DNA of 47,452 nucleotides, taken from positions 14,751-62,202 of the forward strand of contig JAGFNW010000044.1 in the NCBI GenBank assembly GCA_017592665.1, written 5' to 3'. Positions 42,195 through 47,452 of this stretch are shown one piece after another. Position numbers and translations under genes: made by a program. Source of the stretch: Streptosporangiaceae bacterium NEAU-GS5 (GTDB lineage: Bacteria; Actinomycetota; Actinomycetes; Streptosporangiales; Streptosporangiaceae). Position 1 is the first letter of the stretch, and every line of letters begins with the position of its first letter. Under the pieces are notes generated by a model that did not search any database, was not told the origin of the DNA, and worked only from the letters and a program-made list of their open reading frames with translations.

Positions 42195-45122
42195 ATGGCT
42201 CTCCCCGTGACCTGGCTCGCCAGAGGCGCCGTGCTCGTGCTCGCGACGGCGATGGCCACCTGGGGCTACCAGGTTGCCCAGCATTGGATCGATCTCCTGG
42301 GTGCCGAGATCATCTCGCCACGGCTCATCATGATCGGTCTGCCGATGATCGGTGTCTGCACCACACTGATGCTGACGTTCGCCGTCGCCGTCATTGTCAA
42401 GAACAAACAGCTGGTTCTGCATGGCTTCGGCGCGTTCAAGCGCCGCCCGGCGGTGATGGCCGTCAAACTGGCGGCGTTGATCCTGGTCCTGGCCGGTATC
42501 CTCCGCGTCAGCCAATGGCTCGCCGGCCTGCTGGGTCTGGGCTCGGACCTGGCCCTGGCGAGGCTGACGCTGGTGTTCGGCGACGAGGTGGTCGGTCCGT
42601 ACGTGGCCGTCATGATCCTCCAGCTCCTCGGTATTTTCCCCGGCCTCGTTCCCTATGCGCTGGATCGCCTCCCGCAGGTCGTGATGACGCAGTTCCGGTT
42701 CGACAATCTGGCAGGACGCGTCGCAAGCGGGAGGGTCGAGGATCGTCTCCCTGCTATCGAGCAGATGCTGGGCTACGCTGACATCCTCGGATCCTCGCCC
42801 TACCGGGACTTCCTGAATGTGGCGTGGAAGATGCGCTCGACTGCGCTCCTATACGCCCAGGTGCTGGGCGAAGCGGCACTCGATGATCTGCTGGCCGACA
42901 TGGCCGAAGCGCGTGAGAGGTCGAGCAAGATCGGCTTGGGTTCGACCGAATGGAAACGTGATTCGGCGGCGATGATCCGCGGGAATCTCGGCCGGGCGTT
43001 CATCGCCCGGTATGTGTGGAACGGCTCGCTCTCCCTTCTGAACCACGGCATTGAGGAGCTCGAGTCCGTCTTGCGCCGGTTACCGGTGCGCATACGCCTC
43101 GACTTCGAGGCGCGCGCCGATCTGCTCACGACCCTGGGTCATGCGTACGGACTGCGCTTTCGCGCCACCGGGTCGCCCGAGGACCTCGCTCGGGCGGATG
43201 AGGTGCTCCTGAGGGCGCTGAAAGCGGACCCTAGGATTGCTTCGGGAGAAGCGATCCGCTTCTTGATGACGGTCCGCGACGCGTCGGGGGACGAAGCCCA
43301 GCGGCAGGAAGCTGTGGAAGAGGCGGCGGCAATCTGGTCCGGCCTGATGGAGAGCCTGGACGGGTCGGATTCCGGTGAGCTCGCCCGACTCGCGATGCTG
43401 GGTGCGCTCAACGAAGCCGGTCTACGCGCCGCACTCGAGTTCCACCTCGCCGCGGGCGACTCCAACGGACTCGCCAAGCTGGCCGAGATCGCCGAACGCC
43501 TGGTTGCGACGCTCCCGGAGGGGCACAGGGACCGCACGGCGACCATGACGGCCCAGGCCGGAATCCTGCGTGCCCTCGGCGAAGGCCCCGTCACCGACCT
43601 GCTCCGGAAAGCGTCGGCCAACCAGTCCTCACCGGTGAGCGACAAGATCGCCGCCGCCGCCCAGCTAGCGGAGTTCGCCGCCGAGGACGGTGACTGGGGC
43701 CTGGCCCTCGACGCCTACACCGACGCCGTGGCCATGCTTCCCCAGCTCTCCTGGGTCGGGCTCGGCCACGTCGACCAGCGTGAACTACTCGCCCGCTGGC
43801 CGGGACTCGCGTGCGACGCGGCCGCCGCCGCGCTCATGGCAGGCGAACCGGCTACGGCGGTGGAACTCCTGGAACGCGGTCGGGTGATCATGTGGAGGCA
43901 CACCGCCATGCTCCGCGGCGAGGTTGACGACCTGCGCACGCCCGAGGTGGCCGCCGGCCTGAAGGCCGTGCGTGCCCGGCTGGACGCCCCGCTGGTACGG
44001 CAGGCGCGCGGCAGGACCGCGGTTCCCGGGTTGACCGAGGAGGAGCGGATTCGCGACGGCAAGGAGTGGGCCCGACTGGTCGAGGAGCTGGGCCTGGTCA
44101 AGCCCATGCCGTACGCCGAGCTGAACAGGGCTGCGGTGGGCGGCCCCGTCATCATCGTCAACGTGAGCAAGCACCGGTCCGACGCGCTGATCGTGACGCA
44201 GGACCGGCAGCCGTTGGTGGTGCCCCTGCCCGACCTGTCGCACTCGGACGTGATGCATTGGGCGGAGGTGCTGCTCGGCGATGCAGACGGGCGCTCGCAT
44301 GCCCTGCGGAAGATCGCCGCGAGGTTGTGGAAGGTCTTCGCTGACCCGGTATGGCGGGCGGCCAGGCCGTACCTCGGCGCAGACAAGCGCGTCTGGTGGT
44401 GCCCGACGGGGCCGCTGACGGCGCTCCCGCTCCACGCGGCTTCCCTCGACGGCAGGAACGCACTGCTGGACCTTGTCGTCTCCTCCTACACGCCGACACT
44501 CGGCGCGCTGATCGCAGCGCGACGCCCGGCGGCGGGTAAGAAGACGGCGATGTTCACGGGGCTCCGCGTCACCCCCGAGCGGGACGGCTGGACCTGGGGT
44601 GAATTGCCCGAAGTGGATACCGAAGGAGAGATCTTCCGTCGCCACTTCCCCGATGCGGTCATGCTCCGTGAGGAGCGCGCCACCTTGGCGAACGTCACCG
44701 TGCAGCTGCCGCGAACCGGGTGGGCGCACTGGTCATGCCACGGCGGCGACGGCGGCATCAACCTCCACGACGCCACCCTGACTCCTGCGCTGCTGCGCGA
44801 TCTCGATGTGCGCGGGGCGCACTTCGCTTTCCTGGCCGCCTGCCGTACGGCGACGCCACGGCCGGGCGTGTACGACGAGGCGGTCAACCCGGCCGCGATC
44901 CTGCACCTTAACGGGTTCCGACACACAGTGGCGACGTGCTGGGAGATCTTCTCAAAGGACGGGGTCGTCGCGACGAAGGTCATCTACGACCGGCTCGCGG
45001 CCGGTGGCAGGCCGGACGCCGACCTGGCCGCCGAGGCCGTCCACGAGGCGATGCGCGAGCTCCGGCGGCGCGCACCCGACGAGATGGACCGGTGGGCGGC
45101 ACTGCTCCATTTCGGCCCATGA
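42195..45122 (+). CDS. Membrane-anchored CHAT-domain (caspase-like) protease
   Basis: The protein has 975 residues. The N-terminal 160 residues hold about four membrane segments (AVLVLATAMATWGYQVA, LIMIGLPMIGVCTTLMLTF, LAALILVLAGILRV, YVAVMILQLLGIFPGLV). The middle, to about 640, is helical and TPR-like. The C-terminal third is a CHAT domain: WCPTGPLTALPLHAA, then His849 in HWSCHGGDGG and Cys883 in FLAACRTA, and HLNGFRHTVATCWEI. His and Cys are 34 residues apart, as in active CHAT peptidases. CHAT proteases are effectors in several bacterial immunity and death systems. The stop overlaps a following ATG, and two co-directed genes complete a cassette. Confidence 0.85.
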   Translation: MALPVTWLARGAVLVLATAMATWGYQVAQHWIDLLGAEIISPRLIMIGLPMIGVCTTLMLTFAVAVIVKNKQLVLHGFGAFKRRPAVMAVKLAALILVLAGILRVSQWLAGLLGLGSDLALARLTLVFGDEVVGPYVAVMILQLLGIFPGLVPYALDRLPQVVMTQFRFDNLAGRVASGRVEDRLPAIEQMLGYADILGSSPYRDFLNVAWKMRSTALLYAQVLGEAALDDLLADMAEARERSSKIGLGSTEWKRDSAAMIRGNLGRAFIARYVWNGSLSLLNHGIEELESVLRRLPVRIRLDFEARADLLTTLGHAYGLRFRATGSPEDLARADEVLLRALKADPRIASGEAIRFLMTVRDASGDEAQRQEAVEEAAAIWSGLMESLDGSDSGELARLAMLGALNEAGLRAALEFHLAAGDSNGLAKLAEIAERLVATLPEGHRDRTATMTAQAGILRALGEGPVTDLLRKASANQSSPVSDKIAAAAQLAEFAAEDGDWGLALDAYTDAVAMLPQLSWVGLGHVDQRELLARWPGLACDAAAAALMAGEPATAVELLERGRVIMWRHTAMLRGEVDDLRTPEVAAGLKAVRARLDAPLVRQARGRTAVPGLTEEERIRDGKEWARLVEELGLVKPMPYAELNRAAVGGPVIIVNVSKHRSDALIVTQDRQPLVVPLPDLSHSDVMHWAEVLLGDADGRSHALRKIAARLWKVFADPVWRAARPYLGADKRVWWCPTGPLTALPLHAASLDGRNALLDLVVSSYTPTLGALIAARRPAAGKKTAMFTGLRVTPERDGWTWGELPEVDTEGEIFRRHFPDAVMLREERATLANVTVQLPRTGWAHWSCHGGDGGINLHDATLTPALLRDLDVRGAHFAFLAACRTATPRPGVYDEAVNPAAILHLNGFRHTVATCWEIFSKDGVVATKVIYDRLAAGGRPDADLAAEAVHEAMRELRRRAPDEMDRWAALLHFGP

Positions 45123-45142
45123 TGGAAGGGGGAAGTCACTCC

Positions 45143-45538
45143 GTGAGCTGGTTACGACGACTGCTGCGCAAACCGGCGCCCGCGCCGCCTCCCACGGCAG
45201 AGGGCGCCGCGCGCGGCTGGTTGTGCGCCCACCTGTCCGAGTTGCGGACCAAAGCCGACAGGTTCGGCTGGCGTGCCATGCTGGAGGAGCAGGTCGCGGG
45301 CGTACGGCAGGGCGGCACCGCGTCGGCAGCGCTGGCCGCGCTCAAGCTCAGGCGGCCCGGCGAGCGCGGCATGCCGCTCCTGGACGCGCTGACCGCCTCG
45401 CCCGTCGGGCAGGAATTCCACTGCCCCGTCTCCGGCCCCTGCCCGCCCCGCCATCGCGACGGCGAGGCCATGGAACCGCTGTGCCATCTCTTCGGCGGCA
45501 TCCCGATGCGGCCAGGCATTTACCGGCTCGACCGCTGA
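45143..45538 (+). CDS. Small Cys-motif protein of the CHAT cassette
   Basis: The protein has 131 residues from a GTG with GGAAGGGGGAAG upstream; an ATG at 45119 that overlaps the CHAT stop is the alternative start (139 residues). The N-terminus is basic (SWLRRLLRKPAPAP). The C-terminal third has FHCPVSGPCPPRH and LCHLFGGIPMRPGIY, with three Cys and three His that could bind metal. No family recognised. The next gene's ATG overlaps its stop as TGATG. Confidence 0.75.
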   Translation: MSWLRRLLRKPAPAPPPTAEGAARGWLCAHLSELRTKADRFGWRAMLEEQVAGVRQGGTASAALAALKLRRPGERGMPLLDALTASPVGQEFHCPVSGPCPPRHRDGEAMEPLCHLFGGIPMRPGIYRLDR

Positions 45539-46380
45539 TGGGGGACTTCCTCGCCGAGATTGGCAAGAGGCTCGCCGACCGGTGGTTCGTCTCCCTGGTG
45601 CTTCCCGGCCTGCCCCTGCTGGCCGCCGCGTTCGCGGGCTGGAGCCTGGGGCCGCTCGGGCCCACACATGCCCTCGATCCCGGCCCGGTGGCCGAACGGC
45701 TCAGCGCGTGGCTCGGCGCCGAGCGGGACGTCGCCGCGCTCGTGGTGGGCGGCGGTGTGTTGGTCGCCGGGCTCGCCGGGACCGCCGTGGCCATCCGCGA
45801 GCTGAGCAAGCTCCTCGCTCGACTGTGGCTGGGCGAGGTCGCCTGGCTGCGCCTGATGCAGCGACGGCTGATCGCCCGCCGCCGGCGACGGGCGATTCGC
45901 GGGGCGCCGGCAGGGCATCGGGTGCCCGACCGCTACCTGCCGCGGCGGGGCACCGTCATCGGCGACCGATTCCTGCTCGCCGAGGAGCGTTTCCACGCGC
46001 AGTACGGAGTGTCGCTGGCCCGGGCCTGGCCGCGGCTGTGGCTGCTCAGTGACGACACCGGGCGCGCGCCTGTCCAGGCAGCCTGGGAGGAGTACGCCGC
46101 CGCGATCGTCAGGACGACCTGGGGCGTGCCATACCTCGTGGTCGCCGCCGTGACCCTGTGGTGGCCCGCGGTCGTACTGGGAGCAGGGCTGATCACGCTG
46201 GGGTGGCTCCAGGGCAGACGCAGCGCCACGGACCTCGCGGTGGTCTGCGAGGCCCTGGCTGACGTGACACTCAGGCCGCTGGCCCTGACGCTGGGCGTTG
46301 CCCTGCCGCACGGGCGAGTGACCGTGACGGAGGGTGCTGTGATCGACTCGATGCTTGACAAGGGCACTTTCGTGCCGTGA
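45538..46380 (+). CDS. Multi-pass membrane protein of the CHAT cassette
   Basis: The protein has 280 residues starting MGDFLAEIGKRLADRWFVSL. Hydrophobic segments are at about 17-35 (FVSLVLPGLPLLAAAFAGW), 65-85 (VAALVVGGGVLVAGLAGTAV) and 195-225 (VPYLVVAAVTLWWPAVVLGA). An Arg-rich loop lies at 105-125 (LMQRRLIARRRRRAIRG). No family recognised. Overlapping starts tie it to the CHAT gene, so it could be the membrane target or a pore partner, which is pure inference. Confidence 0.75.
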   Translation: MGDFLAEIGKRLADRWFVSLVLPGLPLLAAAFAGWSLGPLGPTHALDPGPVAERLSAWLGAERDVAALVVGGGVLVAGLAGTAVAIRELSKLLARLWLGEVAWLRLMQRRLIARRRRRAIRGAPAGHRVPDRYLPRRGTVIGDRFLLAEERFHAQYGVSLARAWPRLWLLSDDTGRAPVQAAWEEYAAAIVRTTWGVPYLVVAAVTLWWPAVVLGAGLITLGWLQGRRSATDLAVVCEALADVTLRPLALTLGVALPHGRVTVTEGAVIDSMLDKGTFVP

Positions 46381-46449
46381 TCCTATGCCGCTCGAAAACT
46401 CAACCCTGGGGTGTGAGCTGGGGTTTTTCCTGCGGCGCCGCGGGCTGGT

Positions 46450-46592
46450 CTGGGAGCATCCCGGGTGGTTGTTGTCCCTCGCCTACCTGATCGTGCGGCG
46501 CGTGCTCGAGCTGGTGGTCGTACTGATGCGCTCGGAAATGTCCAAGGACGCCGAGCTACTAGTGCTGCGTCAGGAGAACGCCGTGCTTCGCC
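46450..46592 (+). pseudogene. N-terminal fragment of an IS transposase
   Basis: LAYLIVRRVLELVVVLMRSE, then MSKDAELLVLRQENAVLRR, is the N-terminus of the integrase-core transposases also seen at 36.3 kb, but a different copy. It stops at about 46592, where a recombinase fragment on the other strand begins. Confidence 0.6.
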
Positions 46593-47012
46593 GTCCTTCG
46601 ATGCGGTCCAGCACGTTCTTGACGGTGCGGACCTGGGTGGCGGCCAGCGCGCGGACCTGTGGGGCGGGCAGGCGCAGCGGGTCGACCTTCTTGGTGGGGT
46701 CGCCGTGGCGCAGCAGTCCGGCCGAGGCGTGCACGGTGATCCGGGAGAACGGCGCCGACAGGTGGGCCAGGTGGTTGTTGACGGTGGCGGGGCCATCGCA
46801 CCGGTGGTGCCATCGCGATGCCGGTTGCCGTCGGCGGCCACGTGGTCGCGCCAGGCGGCGATCTCGCGCGGGGTGACAGCCGAGACGCGGTCGTGGCCGA
46901 GCCCGCCGGTCTGCCAGGTGGTGGACCGGTGCAGATGCCGGGCGATCTTCTCGGAGGCCTCGTCGGAGCGGACCCCGCACACGGCCAGCTCAAGGTAGCG
47001 CTGGACCCACAT
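46593..47012 (-). pseudogene. Frameshifted tyrosine recombinase N-terminal fragment
   Basis: The minus strand reads VQRYLELAVCGVRSDEASEK, IARHLHRSTTWQTGGLG and VSAVTPREIAAWRDHVAADG. After a frame change near 46790 it reads TVNNHLAHLSAPFSRITVHA and LAATQVRTVKNVLDRIEG. This is the core-binding domain of a recombinase. The catalytic domain is missing, cut by the IS fragment. Confidence 0.65.
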
Positions 47013-47232
47013 GGTCAGGCTGTCGTCGGCGTCGGTGAGGCTGCCATGAAGATCGATTATCTTTCGTGAAGTGTTTTGCGGCGATCCTGGCCGGGTTCAC
47101 GGCCGCCGAGATGCTCATGGGACCACGTTGCTTCACAGAAGGACGTTTCCTGAAACCATCTGGAGGCTCGCGAGTGCGGGCATGGACTGGCGTCCGGGGG
47201 GATGCCCGAGCAGGGTGAGGGTGGGGCGGGGC

Positions 47233-47340
47233 ATGGATGCCCAGATCCGGGTCGAGGCCGGCGAGCAGATCGGAGAGCTGGCGGCGTTGACCGGCTGGCT
47301 GCAAAGCCAGCGCGAGTTGCAGGGCCTAGAAGACCACTGA
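47233..47340 (+). pseudogene. Possible truncated EACC1-like protein
   Basis: A 35-codon frame, MDAQIRVEAGEQIGELAALT followed by GWLQSQRELQG, resembles from memory the N-terminus of EACC1 (effector-associated constant component 1) proteins of actinobacterial conflict systems. It then stops after LEDH, about a quarter of the usual length. A G-rich ribosome site precedes the ATG. Truncated or chance resemblance. Confidence 0.4.
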
Positions 47341-47392
47341 AGATCTTGCATTGTGGCCTCGTTCTTGCTCGGGCGGGGCCACAGTTGTCGGT

Positions 47393-47452
47393 GTGCAGGG
47401 TGAATGGAGCGGCGAACTGGTCGGGCCGGATGTGTGGCTGACCTGCCGGGCG
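47393..47452 (+). CDS. Start of an IS1182-type transposase (partial, runs off window)
   Basis: From a GTG at 47393 the frame reads VQGEWSGELVGPDVWLTCRA to the window edge. SGELVGPDVW is the N-terminal phrase I associate with IS1182-family transposases. Only 20 codons are visible. Confidence 0.45.
   Translation, partial: MQGEWSGELVGPDVWLTCRA

Noticed and set aside
43785-44729. Minus-strand frame inside the CHAT gene
   Set aside because: Antisense to a gene with clear catalytic motifs; no motifs of its own.

Overview
The window is very GC-rich DNA from a filamentous, sporulating actinomycete. An SsgB-type sporulation regulator, an Lsr2 nucleoid protein, SAV2177-type methyltransferase neighbourhoods, MIO-type HutH and an actinomycete integrative element all point that way. 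Streptosporangiales is my best guess, from general gene content rather than a phylogenetic marker. Starts were set by Shine-Dalgarno position, gene overlap and family N-termini. All function calls come from reading motifs, not from searches.

Positions 1-9.4 kb look like ordinary chromosome. They hold 6-phosphogluconate dehydrogenase, a TIGR03118-type secreted beta-propeller, an alcohol dehydrogenase with a small HTH gene, tRNA-Cys and tRNA-Gly, hutH, a Sll1717-like P-loop ATPase, a gutted oxidoreductase remnant, and a pabB-pabC-like pair. From 9.4 to 14.0 kb a four-gene minus-strand cluster encodes parts of a ubiquitin-like conjugation machine. One polypeptide joins a JAMM/JAB peptidase to a ThiF/E1 adenylating domain, its neighbour ends in an E2-like domain, and a CHAP cell-wall hydrolase and an unknown protein flank them. 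Next come a divergent LVIVD-repeat/DUF305 pair and ssgB.

From 17.3 kb an integrative element sits beside tRNA-Val(CAC). It has a tyrosine integrase, a ribbon-helix-helix protein, an excisionase, an FtsK/TraB-type translocase and small membrane and zinc-ribbon proteins. A GntR/UTRA regulator faces paired palindromic operators. A striking inverted repeat of GTCCGC hexamers lies between xis and the translocase. I found no replication initiator and no right attachment site. Past 23 kb there is a decayed copy of the GntR effector domain carrying a 51-bp tetranucleotide tract, then cutA, a 50-bp perfect palindrome, a HAD phosphatase, and a tightly overlapping regulator operon (XRE, HATPase, small proteins, SAV2177 methyltransferase). 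A further cluster holds an endo/exonuclease-phosphatase, a UTRA-only protein and a large M16 peptidase. Lsr2 is boxed in by terminators.

From 35 to 42 kb is a graveyard of mobile elements: an IS with an internal deletion, the 5' part of a group II intron with its truncated reverse transcriptase, several recombinase fragments and a phage tail fragment. Set among them is an intact Ser/Thr kinase with an N-terminal DNA-binding domain. From 42.2 to 46.4 kb is a tight three-gene cassette: a membrane-anchored TPR-like/CHAT caspase-like protease, a small Cys-motif protein and a multi-pass membrane protein. More recombinase and IS debris, a possible EACC1 fragment and the start of an IS1182-type transposase close the window.

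The best candidates for undescribed systems are the JAB-E1/E2/CHAP operon and the CHAT membrane cassette. The EEP-UTRA-M16 cluster and the HTH-kinase come next.
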